A stretch of 33,793 nt of DNA from Pseudomonas frederiksbergensis (GTDB taxonomy: Bacteria; Pseudomonadota; Gammaproteobacteria; Pseudomonadales; Pseudomonadaceae), in contig NZ_MOBR01000028.1 in the NCBI RefSeq assembly GCF_003732705.1, positions 1-33,793 on the forward strand, read 5' to 3'. A program made the position numbers and the translations under genes. Shown in pieces: positions 15,766 to 24,238 of this stretch (within the stretch, counting starts at the first letter, position 1; each line of letters opens with the position of its first letter). The notes beneath the pieces were generated by a model. It did no database searches, was not told the DNA's origin, and saw only the letters and a program-made list of their open reading frames with translations.

Positions 15766-17221
15766 ACCACGACCTCCCGTCCCGCGTGATCAGTGCAATG
15801 GAGCTCATTGGTCCCCAGGACCCGGCCGCGTACGGCTTGGGCGCATCACCGGATTTTTTCCACCCGGCGATCAACTGGTCACACCACTTCCACGCGGCTT
15901 CGATTTCATCTTTACGGACAAACAGGTTCTGATTGCCGCGCATTACTTCCAGCAACAACCGCTCGTAGGCATCGGGAATCCGTGCGCTGCGATAAGTGTC
16001 GGAAAAATTCAGCTGCAACGGACCGCTGCGCAGCTGCATGCCCTTGTCCAGGCCTTGTTCTTTGGTCATCACACGCAGGGAGATGCCTTCGTCAGGTTGC
16101 AGGCGGATAATCAGCTTGTTGCTGATTTGCAGGCGCTGCTCCGGCGCGAAGATGTAGTGCGAAGGTTCCTTGAAGTGAATGACGATCTGCGACAGCTTCT
16201 GCGGCATGCGCTTGCCGGTTCGCAAGTAGAACGGCACGCCGGCCCAACGCCAGTTGCGGATATCGGCACGCAGGGCGACGAAGGTTTCGGTGTCGCTCTG
16301 GGTATTGGAATTCGGTTCTTCCAGGTAACCCGGCACCGGTTTGCCTTCGCTGTAGCCGGCGATGTACTGGCCGCGCACCACTTGAGTAGTCAGGCCTTCC
16401 GGGCTGATCGGCGCCAGGGCCTTGAGCACTTTGACTTTCTCGTCACGGATGCTGTCGGCGGAGAGATCGGCCGGCGGGTCCATGGCGATCAGGCAGAGCA
16501 GTTGCAGCAGGTGATTCTGAATCATGTCCCGCAGCTGGCCGGCCTTGTCGAAGTAACCCCAGCGGCCTTCGATCCCGACCTTCTCGGCCACGGTGATTTC
16601 CACGTGGGAAATGTAATTCTGGTTCCACTGGGTTTCGAACAGGCTGTTGGCGAAACGCAGGGCGATCAGGTTCTGGACGGTTTCTTTGCCCAGGTAGTGG
16701 TCGATGCGGTAGGTGCGGTTCTCCGGGAAGAACTGCGCCACGGCGTCGTTGACCTTGCGTGAGGATTCCAGGTCCGAACCGATGGGTTTTTCCAGCACCA
16801 CGCGGGTGTTTTCGGCCAGGCCAACCTTCGACAGGTTCTCGCAGATCGCGCCGTAAACGGCGGCCGGTGTGGCGAAATAGGCAATCACGCGCTGGGCGCT
16901 GCCGGCCTGTTCGGCCAGGGCGACGTAGTCTTCAGACTTGAGGAAGTCGACGTGCAGGTAGCTCAACCGAGCGAGGAAGCGTTCGACCACAGCTTCGTCC
17001 AGCTCTTTGGCATCGACGTAGCGGCGCAGCTCCGAGGCGATGAACGCCAGGTGTTGCTGCTCGCTGCCGGGTTCACGGGCCAGCGCGATGATGCGCGAGT
17101 CCTCGTGCAACAGGCCGGCGCCGTCCAGTTGATAGAGGGCAGGAAACAGCTTGCGCAAGGCCAGGTCGCCGAGGGCGCCGAACAAGGCAAAGGTGCACGG
17201 TTCAACCGTAATCGAAGGCAT
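15752..17221 (-). CDS. zwf: Glucose-6-phosphate 1-dehydrogenase
   Basis: 489 aa, the usual length. It oxidises glucose-6-phosphate to 6-phosphogluconolactone with NADP+ (or NAD+). The nucleotide-binding start FALFGALGDLALRK (11-24), EKPIGSDL (144-151) and the active-site signature RIDHYLGKE (172-180, catalytic His175) are intact. No Shine-Dalgarno-like GGAG precedes the ATG; instead the leader is A-rich and includes AAGAACAA 6-13 bases upstream. It is divergent from hexR, with a HexR-like palindrome between. First gene of the zwf-pgl-eda operon. Confidence 0.97.
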   Translation of the reverse strand: MPSITVEPCTFALFGALGDLALRKLFPALYQLDGAGLLHEDSRIIALAREPGSEQQHLAFIASELRRYVDAKELDEAVVERFLARLSYLHVDFLKSEDYVALAEQAGSAQRVIAYFATPAAVYGAICENLSKVGLAENTRVVLEKPIGSDLESSRKVNDAVAQFFPENRTYRIDHYLGKETVQNLIALRFANSLFETQWNQNYISHVEITVAEKVGIEGRWGYFDKAGQLRDMIQNHLLQLLCLIAMDPPADLSADSIRDEKVKVLKALAPISPEGLTTQVVRGQYIAGYSEGKPVPGYLEEPNSNTQSDTETFVALRADIRNWRWAGVPFYLRTGKRMPQKLSQIVIHFKEPSHYIFAPEQRLQISNKLIIRLQPDEGISLRVMTKEQGLDKGMQLRSGPLQLNFSDTYRSARIPDAYERLLLEVMRGNQNLFVRKDEIEAAWKWCDQLIAGWKKSGDAPKPYAAGSWGPMSSIALITRDGRSWYGDI

Positions 17222-17226
17222 GATGT

Positions 17227-17234
17227 TTGTTCTT
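17227..17234 (-). promoter_or_regulatory. AAnAAnAA motif at the zwf start (Crc/Hfq type)
   Basis: The minus strand reads AAGAACAA ending six bases before the zwf ATG, where a ribosome site should be. It fits the AAnAAnAA consensus known for Hfq/Crc repression in pseudomonads. Function is inferred from match and position only. Confidence 0.4.
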
Positions 17235-17286
17235 TTATCAAGTTAAGCTACAAATACCTTTTTTCAAGGCATCACTCAAGGGAAAA

Positions 17287-17302
17287 TGTAGTAATAACCA
17301 CA
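17287..17302. promoter_or_regulatory. Palindrome in the zwf-hexR spacer, candidate HexR operator
   Basis: TGTAGTAATAACCACA is a 16-base dyad (TGT.GT.AT.AC.ACA on the minus strand) that resembles the HexR operator type. It lies 66 bases before the zwf ATG and 137 before hexR. HexR is known to repress zwf in Pseudomonas and to be released by KDPG. The match is to the general shape, not an exact TTGT-N7-ACAA. Confidence 0.5.
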
Positions 17303-17438
17303 ACATTTTCGCAAAATACAGATTCCGAGTGGTGGTCGGTCGGAGCCATCAGTAGGATAGGCCACCGTTACGGGCCGCATCAAAGGCCCTTTTTGCATAG
17401 CAGAGCGCATCTTTGCGCTGCTGACTCAAGGAACATCT

Positions 17439-18308
17439 ATGGACCGCGTGCGAAATTTACTGGAACAAATCCAGAATCGCCTTGAAGACCTGAACAAGGC
17501 CGAACGCAAAGTCGCCGAAGTGATCCTGCTCAATCCACAGCAGGCCACCCGGTTCAGCATCGCCGCCCTCGCCCAGGCCTCCAAGGTCAGCGAGCCGACG
17601 GTCAACCGTTTTTGCCGTTCATTCGGCGTCAGCGGCTACCCAGAACTCAAACTGCAATTGGCCCAGAGCCTGGCCAGTGGCGCGGCGTACGTCAGCCGTG
17701 CGGTCGAGGCTGATGACAATCCTGAAGCCTACACCCAGAAGATCTTCGGCAGTGCCATCGCGTCCCTGGACAGCGCCTGCCAGGCGTTGGACCCGAACCT
17801 GATCAGCCGCGCCGTCGACCTGTTGATCCAGGCCCGGCAGATCCACTTCTTCGGCCTCGGCGCTTCGGCCCCGGTGGCGCTGGATGCGCAGCACAAGTTC
17901 TTCCGTTTCAACCTCGCCGTCACCGCCCATGCCGATGTGCTGATGCAGCGCATGATTGCGTCGGTGGCCCACACCGGCGAGTTGTTTGTGATCATTTCCT
18001 ACACCGGCCGCACCCGCGAACTGGTGGAAGTGGCGCGCATCGCCCGGGAGAACGGCGCTTCGGTGCTGGGCTTGACCGCGGAAGGTTCGCCATTGGCCAA
18101 GGCCAGTACTTTGAGCCTGAACATTCCGTTGCCGGAAGACACCGACATCTATATGCCGATGACCTCACGGATTATTCAACTGACCGTGCTGGACGTATTG
18201 GCGACGGGCATGACCTTGCGCCGCGGGGTGGATTTCCAGCCGCATTTGCGCAAGATCAAAGAGAGCTTGAATGCGAGCCGGTATCCGGTGGGTGACGAGT
18301 TTAATTAA
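17439..18308 (+). CDS. hexR: HexR, RpiR-family transcriptional regulator
   Basis: 289 aa. The N-terminal RpiR helix-turn-helix is about residues 33-57 (FSIAALAQASKVSEPTVNRF), and the C-terminal SIS domain (about 120-260) has FFGLGASAPVALDAQHKF and FVIISYTGRTRELVEVA, which bind sugar phosphate. HexR represses zwf-pgl-eda, edd-glk and gap and is released by KDPG, as shown in P. putida. It is divergent from zwf. AAGGAAC precedes the ATG. Neighbours confirm the identity. Confidence 0.96.
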   Translation: MDRVRNLLEQIQNRLEDLNKAERKVAEVILLNPQQATRFSIAALAQASKVSEPTVNRFCRSFGVSGYPELKLQLAQSLASGAAYVSRAVEADDNPEAYTQKIFGSAIASLDSACQALDPNLISRAVDLLIQARQIHFFGLGASAPVALDAQHKFFRFNLAVTAHADVLMQRMIASVAHTGELFVIISYTGRTRELVEVARIARENGASVLGLTAEGSPLAKASTLSLNIPLPEDTDIYMPMTSRIIQLTVLDVLATGMTLRRGVDFQPHLRKIKESLNASRYPVGDEFN

Positions 18309-18316
18309 CCCGTAGC

Positions 18317-18418
18317 GATCGTTCCCACGCTCTGCGTGGGAATGCAGCCCGTGACGCTCCGCGTCACTGGACGCGGAGCGTCTCTTGAGGCATTCCCACG
18401 CGGAGCGTGGGAACGATC
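18317..18418. repeat. Double-palindrome intergenic repeat, copy 4
   Basis: Nearly identical to copy 1 in the same orientation: GATCGTTCCCACGCTCTGCG arms and inner GACGCTCCGCGTC / GACGCGGAGCGTC. It starts 8 bp past the hexR stop. Confidence 0.92.
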
Positions 18419-18445
18419 AATAGCTTCATCGGCTGTTCCGGCCTC

Positions 18446-18538
18446 TTCGCGGGCAAGCCTCGCTCCTACAGGTTTTTGGTTCGTCGCCAATATCGCGCCC
18501 ACCATCACCCCCTGTAGGAGCGAGGCTTGCCCGCGAAG
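18446..18538. repeat. GTAGGAGCGAGGCTTGCCCGC inverted repeat
   Basis: The arms TTCGCGGGCAAGCCTCGCTC and the reverse complement flank a GGTTTTTGGTTCG centre. It lies between copy 4 and the 3' end of the mutarotase gene; hexR (+) and the mutarotase (-) converge here. Confidence 0.9.
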
Positions 18539-18567
18539 GCGTCAGCCGCAACACCGCAGGACCTGAG

Positions 18568-19422
18568 CTAAACCCCAACCCTTGCCTGCAAACTCAAATG
18601 CGCCTTCTCCCCCGGCGCCAGGCTCAGGCTGTCGGTGCCACCGCTCGCCGCTTCCACGCAGACAAACTCCAACACCTCGTTCCAGCTCACTCCCAGCAAA
18701 GGCCTTGAACCCGGATGCCAAACCACCGTGTCGGCATCGTCACCGGTGTCGATGCACAATTCCCGCTGCCAGGCGTGATCCTTGAGCTGCAATTCGCCGT
18801 CGTGCTGGAACACCCGCTGACAGCCGCCATCGACCCGCAACTCGCCTTCCTGCTGACACACCTGCCGACTCAACTGATCATAACCGTGCGCCCCGTCGAG
18901 CCCAGACAGCGCTATCTCACTCACATCACCAATACGCCAGTAGGCGTGCAACGCTTGGCTCAATTGGCAGGGCAAGGTGTCTTGATGCTCGGTGCTCAGG
19001 CGCAGGTCCATGCGTTCACCCAGATGGGCGTGCAGGTCAACGGTCCAGTCGCACAGCTGAAGTTGCCAGTGCAAACGTACGCCGTCGTCGTCAGTGCTGC
19101 TGTCCAGCAACTTCCAGTCCAGCAGTCGCGCCCAGCCATGGGATGGCCAGGCATTTTCGCTCGGATGACGGCCAAACCACGGCCAGCACACCGGCACGCC
19201 GCCACGAATGGCGCCCACGTGCGGCCACTTCGCCGCGCACCACAACCAGGGCTTCTGCCCTGTTGGCTGAAAGTGCAACAACTGCGCGCCCTGGCGACTG
19301 AACACCGCCTGGCACAGCGGATGATCGATCACCAGCACGTCGCGCATCTGATAGCGCTCCCACGCAAACACCGGACGTTCGCGCAAGGATTTGAAGAAGC
19401 GTTGTAGCGGATGCTCATGCAT
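18568..19422 (-). CDS. Aldose/D-hexose-6-phosphate 1-epimerase (YeaD-like mutarotase)
   Basis: 284 aa, galactose-mutarotase fold. The family motif GGVPVCWPWFG (74-84), catalytic-type His95 in SHGWAR, His159 in QALHAY and Glu in SWNEVLEF are present. It interconverts alpha and beta anomers of glucose-6-phosphate, which would speed supply of the beta form used by Zwf. It is on the same strand after oprB, 258 bp downstream and beyond a terminator and a repeat, so it may have its own transcript. AGGA lies nine bases before the start. Confidence 0.88.
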   Translation of the reverse strand: MHEHPLQRFFKSLRERPVFAWERYQMRDVLVIDHPLCQAVFSRQGAQLLHFQPTGQKPWLWCAAKWPHVGAIRGGVPVCWPWFGRHPSENAWPSHGWARLLDWKLLDSSTDDDGVRLHWQLQLCDWTVDLHAHLGERMDLRLSTEHQDTLPCQLSQALHAYWRIGDVSEIALSGLDGAHGYDQLSRQVCQQEGELRVDGGCQRVFQHDGELQLKDHAWQRELCIDTGDDADTVVWHPGSRPLLGVSWNEVLEFVCVEAASGGTDSLSLAPGEKAHLSLQARVGV

Positions 19423-19479
19423 GTGCCGCGGTCCTGAAAATCATCAGTGCACTCATACTTTTGCGCCCAGTTAACCACT

Positions 19480-19610
19480 GTGGCGAGGGGGCTTGCCCCC
19501 GTTCGGCTGCGAAGCAGTCGTGAAACTATGGTATGCGGTGTAACTGATACACCACGATTGCAAGTTATGGGGCCGCTTCGCGACCCGACGGGGGCAAGCC
19601 CCCTCGCCAC
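19480..19610. repeat. GGCGAGGGGGCTTGCCCCC inverted repeat
   Basis: GTGGCGAGGGGGCTTGCCCC (from 19480) and the reverse complement (19588-19610) flank an 85-base centre that itself contains GTGTAACTGATACACC. A half-copy lies at 1231-1274. It sits between the oprB terminator and the mutarotase start. Confidence 0.9.
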
Positions 19611-19612
19611 AC

Positions 19613-19642
19613 AAAAAAAAGCGGATAGCCTTGGCCATCCGC
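19613..19642 (-). terminator. Rho-independent terminator of oprB
   Basis: GCGGAT and ATCCGC form the stem with an inner GGCC/AGCC; eight T follow on the minus strand. It is 38 bases past the oprB stop. Confidence 0.85.
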
Positions 19643-19680
19643 AAATATGCGCACATAGAGAGGAGCTTATCGCAACAACG

Positions 19681-21030
19681 TTAGAACACCGACTGAATTT
19701 TCAGACCGGCCACCAGCGCGTTGTCGACTTCATCCACACCGCCCGGGTGAGTGATGTATTGCAGGTTAGGACGCACGGTCAGCCAGTTGGTAACGTGGAA
19801 GCCGTAGTTGATTTCGTAGTTGTACTCGGTGCTGCGCAGTGGTGCGAACAGCGGATCCTGGTAGTCGCTGACGCCATTGGAAGCGTTGAGCAGTTCGGCG
19901 TTTTTCTTCACGTCATCGTTGACATGGATACGGGCGGCGCCGATGCCGACGTCATCTTTCGGACGTGCATCAAACGGGCCTTTGTACACAAACATCAGCG
20001 ACTGATAGTTGTCGACGACGTTGGTGTCCTTGTCGTGGAAAGTGGCGTTAGCCGCGACGTTCAGACCACGGGAAGCGTCACCGTTGTGGGTGGTGAGTTG
20101 TTGCTGCGCAACGAACCAGTAGCCATGTTTGCTGCTGTGGCTGCGGAAAGCGTTACCGCTGGTGGCAGCGTCATCACCGTTGACGTCTTCGCGGACGTCA
20201 TCAGCCTTGGCCGTGCTTTTGTAGTAACCGACACGGTATTCGCCCGGCAGGTTGTTCGGGTTAGGCAGCCAGACCAGTTCAACCGGAATGACGGTACCCG
20301 CCGTACCACTGCCGCTGAGCTTGAAGCCGTTACCGTGCTCCAGTTGCGACGGGTTCTGGTTGTACGCACCAATCTGCGCGTAGAACTCAGGCGAGATGTT
20401 GTACTTCACGCGAATCGCGGCCTGGCTGATTGGCCAGTTGTACCAGATGTTGGTGGCCCAGTTACCCACTTGGGAACCGCAGAACGCCAGGTTCTGGAAC
20501 TCGCAAGGGAAGGTGTTGAAGTCTTCGCCTTCGCCGAAGTAACCGGCCTTGACGTCCAGTTTGCCGTCGAGGAACTGGTGTTTGATCCACAACTGAGTCA
20601 AACGAACCATGTGACCACGACCGTAGACTTCTTGCGAAGAACTCAAAGTGCCGGCACGCGGGTCGCCAACACGGTCATTGGAGATGTTTTCACCGTTACG
20701 GTTGGTGAACTGGATCTTGGCCTGGGTGTTATCCCAGCCCCACAGCTTTTGCAGGTCCAGTGCCACGCCCAGGCCGAACTGGTCGGCGTAACGTGCAGTC
20801 TTGTCGTTGTTGTAGCCGCCGTGAAGGTTACCGCCCACTTCACCGACGTAGTCCATCTTGATGTCGATACCCTGCTCGATCAGCTTGGTCCGCTCACCGC
20901 CCCAATCCCCGGTCATCCACTGGGAATCAGCGCTGAACGCGTCAGCCGCATGAACGCTACCGACCAGGGTCATCGCCGCCGCAACAGCTGACAATTGGCA
21001 GATAAGCTGAACGTTGTTCTTCTTCTTCAT
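19681..21030 (-). CDS. oprB: Carbohydrate-selective porin OprB
   Basis: 449 aa. A signal peptide (about 1-28: MKKKNNVQLICQLSAVAAAM, ending VHA-A) precedes a beta-barrel with alternating polar and aromatic strands, LVWLPNPNNLPGEYRVGYYK and a final strand ending in Phe (IQSVF), the usual outer-membrane insertion signal. OprB lets glucose and other sugars cross the outer membrane. It is 192 bp after gtsD on the same strand, and GAGGA lies seven bases before the ATG. Its leader has AATAACAA, a Crc/Hfq-type motif. A clear terminator follows. Confidence 0.95.
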   Translation of the reverse strand: MKKKNNVQLICQLSAVAAAMTLVGSVHAADAFSADSQWMTGDWGGERTKLIEQGIDIKMDYVGEVGGNLHGGYNNDKTARYADQFGLGVALDLQKLWGWDNTQAKIQFTNRNGENISNDRVGDPRAGTLSSSQEVYGRGHMVRLTQLWIKHQFLDGKLDVKAGYFGEGEDFNTFPCEFQNLAFCGSQVGNWATNIWYNWPISQAAIRVKYNISPEFYAQIGAYNQNPSQLEHGNGFKLSGSGTAGTVIPVELVWLPNPNNLPGEYRVGYYKSTAKADDVREDVNGDDAATSGNAFRSHSSKHGYWFVAQQQLTTHNGDASRGLNVAANATFHDKDTNVVDNYQSLMFVYKGPFDARPKDDVGIGAARIHVNDDVKKNAELLNASNGVSDYQDPLFAPLRSTEYNYEINYGFHVTNWLTVRPNLQYITHPGGVDEVDNALVAGLKIQSVF

Positions 21031-21048
21031 CCCTACATCCTCGTTTTA

Positions 21049-21056
21049 TTGTTATT
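21049..21056 (-). promoter_or_regulatory. AAnAAnAA motif in the oprB leader (Crc/Hfq type)
   Basis: The minus strand reads AATAACAATAAAACGAGG, so AATAACAA is just 5' of the GAGGA ribosome site. Position and sequence fit a site where Hfq/Crc blocks translation when better carbon sources are present. Function is inferred. Confidence 0.5.
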
Positions 21057-21123
21057 AACTGTTTTTATCTAACGCGGTTTACATCGATTGCGATGAATGT
21101 CCCCATTCGCCGCACATTTTTCC

Positions 21124-21213
21124 CTGTGGGAGCGAGCCTGCTCGCGAAGGCGGCGTATCAGTCGACATCAATGTTGAATGTCAGACCGCTTTCGCGAGCA
21201 GGCTCGCTCCCAC
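21124..21213. repeat. REP-type palindrome pair
   Basis: CTGTGGGAGCGAGCCTGCTC and the reverse complement are the outer arms. It lies in the gtsD-oprB spacer, where it could stop 3' exonucleases or partly terminate the transporter mRNA. Confidence 0.9.
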
Positions 21214-21222
21214 ATTGATTTC

Positions 21223-22383
21223 TTATCGACCCTTGAACTGGGCGACGTTGGCGCCATGCGCTTCGGCTTTCGGCACACCGGCAACCCCCAAACGCTCCCC
21301 GGTCTTGGCATCGAACAACAGCACTTTCGACGGATCGAATTGCAGGGTCAGGGTTTCGCCCACGCCCGGCGCAACGTCCGGCGCCAGGCGGCAGCAGACT
21401 TTGGTTTCATTCAGGTTGACGAATACCAGGGTGTCGGGCCCGGTCGGCTCGGTGACCTGGACTTCGGCGCGGATGGTCGGCAAACCATTCGGCTCGCCGT
21501 TCGCCAGCACGATCTGCTCCGGACGCAGGCCGAGGATCACTTCGCGATCTTCGAGCCCTGCGTCCTGCATGCCCATTGGCAATTCGCAGCGGGCCTGGCC
21601 GCTGTCGAGCAGCGCCACCAGACGACCGTCCTTGCGCTGCAAGCGCAGCGGGATGAAGTTCATCGGCGGCGAACCGATGAAGCTCGCCACGAACAGGTTG
21701 GCCGGGTTGTTGTAGATGTCTTTCGGCGTACCGAATTGCTGAATGATCCCGTCCTTCATCACCGCCACTTTGTCGCCCAGGGTCATCGCTTCGATCTGGT
21801 CGTGGGTCACGTAGACCGTGGTGGTTTTCAGGCGCTGGTGCATCAGTTTCATTTCGGTGCGCATCTCGACCCGCAGCTTGGCGTCGAGGTTGGACAGCGG
21901 TTCGTCGAACAGATAAATCTTCGGCCGCCGCGCCAGCGCACGACCCATGGCCACACGCTGTTGCTGACCACCGGAGAGCTGGCCGGGTTTGCGATTGAGC
22001 AGGTGTTCGATCTGCAGCAACTTGGCCACTCGCGCCACTTCCGCTTCGATGTCGGCGGGGGGCATTTTGCGGATCTTCAAGCCGAAGGCGATGTTCTCGC
22101 GCACGCTCATGGTCGGGTACAGCGCGTAGGACTGGAACACCATGGCGATGTCGCGATCTTTCGGGCTCATGCCGCTGACGTCCTGATCACCGATCATGAT
22201 CGCGCCGCCGGAGATGGTTTCCAGGCCGGCGATGCAGTTCATGAGGGTGGACTTGCCGCAACCCGAAGGTCCGACCAGGATCAGGAACTCACCGGCCTTG
22301 ATCGACAGATCAATGTTCTTGAGGGTGTCCGGCAGGCCGGGGCCATAAGTCTTGTTTACATTGCGAAGTTCGAGCGTAGCCAT
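21223..22383 (-). CDS. gtsD: Glucose ABC transporter ATP-binding subunit
   Basis: 386 aa, MalK/UgpC type. Walker A GPSGCGKST (38-46), Q-loop FQSYALYP, signature LSGGQQQR (136-143), Walker B IYLFDE (156-161) and the H-loop in YVTHDQ are complete. The C-terminal half is the regulatory OB-like (TOBE) domain of sugar importers. It powers GtsBC. It starts 2 bp after the gtsC stop with AAGGGG inside the gtsC end, so the two are translationally coupled. A REP and then oprB follow. Confidence 0.95.
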   Translation of the reverse strand: MATLELRNVNKTYGPGLPDTLKNIDLSIKAGEFLILVGPSGCGKSTLMNCIAGLETISGGAIMIGDQDVSGMSPKDRDIAMVFQSYALYPTMSVRENIAFGLKIRKMPPADIEAEVARVAKLLQIEHLLNRKPGQLSGGQQQRVAMGRALARRPKIYLFDEPLSNLDAKLRVEMRTEMKLMHQRLKTTTVYVTHDQIEAMTLGDKVAVMKDGIIQQFGTPKDIYNNPANLFVASFIGSPPMNFIPLRLQRKDGRLVALLDSGQARCELPMGMQDAGLEDREVILGLRPEQIVLANGEPNGLPTIRAEVQVTEPTGPDTLVFVNLNETKVCCRLAPDVAPGVGETLTLQFDPSKVLLFDAKTGERLGVAGVPKAEAHGANVAQFKGR

Positions 22384-22385
22384 GA

Positions 22386-23231
22386 TTACCCCTTGACTGC
22401 GCCGGCCGTCAGCCCGCGCACGAAATACTTGCCTGCGACCACATAGACCAGCAGGGTCGGCAGCCCGGCGATCATCGCCGCCGCCATATCAACGTTGTAT
22501 TCCTTGGCCCCGGTACTGGTGTTGACCAAGTTGTTCAACGCCACTGTGATGGGTTGCGAATCACCGCTGGAGAACACCACGCCGAACAGGAAGTCGTTCC
22601 AGATCTGGGTGAACTGCCAGATCAGGCAGACCATGATGATCGGGGTGGACATCGGCAGGATGATCAAGCGGAAGATGGTGAAGAAACCCGCGCCATCGAG
22701 CCGCGCCGCCTTCACCAGCGCATCCGGCACGCTGACGTAGTAGTTACGAAAGAACAGCGTGGTGAACGCCAGGCCGTAGACCACGTGCACGAACACCAGG
22801 CCGGTGGTGGTGCTCGCCAGGCCCATTTTGCCGAGGGTGAACGAGGCCGGCAGCAGCACGGTCTGGAACGGCAGGAAGCAACCGAACAGCAGCAAACCGA
22901 AGAACAACTGCGAACCACGGAAGCGCCACATCGACAGCACGTAACCGTTCAACGCACCGATGGCAGTGGAAATCAAAACCGCCGGAACGGTGATCTTGAT
23001 CGAGTTCCAGAAGTACCCGTCAACCGTGCCCCAGGCCTTGACCCAACCAATGCCGCTGACCACGGTCGGCCAGCTCAGCAGGTTGCCGGAGTTGATGTCT
23101 TCCGGGGTCTTGAAGCTGGTCAACAGCATGACCACCAGCGGGATCAGGTAAAGGAATACGGCCAGGATCAGCACGCCGTAAATCGCGATGCGACTCAGGC
23201 TGATGGCCGGTTTGGCAGCGAAACTAGTCAT
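22386..23231 (-). CDS. gtsC: Glucose ABC transporter permease
   Basis: 281 aa, MalG-like, with six membrane segments (about 15-37, 75-98, 109-131, 142-163, 190-212 and 248-270). The permease EAA loop reads ALVKAARLDGAGFFTIFRLI followed by ILP, with the conserved Gly that contacts the ATPase. With GtsB it forms the inner-membrane channel. It overlaps the end of gtsB by 8 bp. Codon use matches the neighbours. Confidence 0.94.
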   Translation of the reverse strand: MTSFAAKPAISLSRIAIYGVLILAVFLYLIPLVVMLLTSFKTPEDINSGNLLSWPTVVSGIGWVKAWGTVDGYFWNSIKITVPAVLISTAIGALNGYVLSMWRFRGSQLFFGLLLFGCFLPFQTVLLPASFTLGKMGLASTTTGLVFVHVVYGLAFTTLFFRNYYVSVPDALVKAARLDGAGFFTIFRLIILPMSTPIIMVCLIWQFTQIWNDFLFGVVFSSGDSQPITVALNNLVNTSTGAKEYNVDMAAAMIAGLPTLLVYVVAGKYFVRGLTAGAVKG

Positions 23232-24132
23232 GGCGCTTGGTCCTCAGCTCGGAGTACAGGTAAGGCACGATGATTGCGAGAATCGCACCGAGCATCAGAA
23301 TCGCACTGGCCGAGCCCATGCCCATCTGGCCGCGGCTGAAGGTGAAGGAATACATGAACATCGCAGGCAGATCGGAGGAGTAACCCGGGCCACCGGCGGT
23401 CATGGCCGCGACAAGGTCGAAGCTCTTGATCGCGATGTGAGCGAGGATCATCACGGCGCTGAAGAACACCGGACGCAGGCTCGGCAACACCACTTTGAGG
23501 TAGATGCGCGGCATGCTCGCGCCGTCGATCTGGGCGGCACGGATGATCGATTGATCAACCCCACGCAAACCGGCGAGGAACATCGCCATGATAAAACCCG
23601 AGGCTTGCCAGACTGCAGCGATCACCAGGCAGTACACCACGCGATCCGGGTCGATCAGCCAGTCCAGGCGGAAGCCTTCCCAACCCCAGTCACGCAACAA
23701 TTTGTCCAGGCCCATGCCCGGGTTGAGCAGCCATTTCCACGCGGTACCGGTAACGATCATCGAGAGCGCCATCGGGTACAGGTAAATGGTGCGAATGAAA
23801 CCTTCGCGGCGAATACGCTGGTCGAGAAACACCGCCAGCAGCACACCGATCACCAGGGTGATGCCGATGAACATGCCGCCGAACACCGCCAGGTTTTTGC
23901 TCGCTACCCACCAACGGTCGTTGTCGAACAGCCGCTGGTATTGCGCCAGGCCGGCCCATTTGTAGGTCGGCAGGAAGGTCGATGTGGTGAACGACAGGAC
24001 GAACGTCCACAGGATATAGCCATAGAAGCCCACCAGGACGATGAACATGCTGGGCGCCAGCACCAGTTTTGGGAGCCAGCGCTGCAGTGCATCGAACGGC
24101 GAGGCCTTGCTGAACACAGCAACAGAACTCAT
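23224..24132 (-). CDS. gtsB: Glucose ABC transporter permease
   Basis: 302 aa, MalF-like, with six membrane segments, the first at about 23-46. The EAA loop reads IIRAAQIDGASMPRIYLKVV followed by LPSLRP. It pairs with GtsC. The ATG at 24132 follows a 106-bp gap after gtsA that contains a strong hairpin (24173-24228), unlike the tight spacing of gtsB-gtsC-gtsD; the ribosome site (GGAT region) is moderate. Confidence 0.94.
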   Translation of the reverse strand: MSSVAVFSKASPFDALQRWLPKLVLAPSMFIVLVGFYGYILWTFVLSFTTSTFLPTYKWAGLAQYQRLFDNDRWWVASKNLAVFGGMFIGITLVIGVLLAVFLDQRIRREGFIRTIYLYPMALSMIVTGTAWKWLLNPGMGLDKLLRDWGWEGFRLDWLIDPDRVVYCLVIAAVWQASGFIMAMFLAGLRGVDQSIIRAAQIDGASMPRIYLKVVLPSLRPVFFSAVMILAHIAIKSFDLVAAMTAGGPGYSSDLPAMFMYSFTFSRGQMGMGSASAILMLGAILAIIVPYLYSELRTKRHD

Positions 24133-24172
24133 GGGAAGATCCAGTACGGGAAGAAAAGTTGAAGGCAGTTAT

Positions 24173-24228
24173 GAGCTGCAAGCTGCAAGACAAGCAGACA
24201 TCACTTGCAGCTTGTAGCTCGCAGCTTG
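24173..24228. repeat. Hairpin between gtsA and gtsB
   Basis: GAGCTGCAAGCTGCAAG (24173-24189) and CTTGCAGCTTGTAGCTC (24204-24220) pair in 16 of 17 positions with a 14-base loop; the right arm then repeats GCAGCTTG. There is no T-run, so it looks like a processing or stability element rather than a terminator. It begins 10 bases or so past the gtsA stop. Confidence 0.8.
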
Positions 24229-24238
24229 CCGCTGATAC

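Noticed and set aside
19447..20991. A 514-codon plus-strand open frame opposite oprB
   Set aside because: OprB has a signal peptide and porin strands on the minus strand; this frame also starts inside a repeat.
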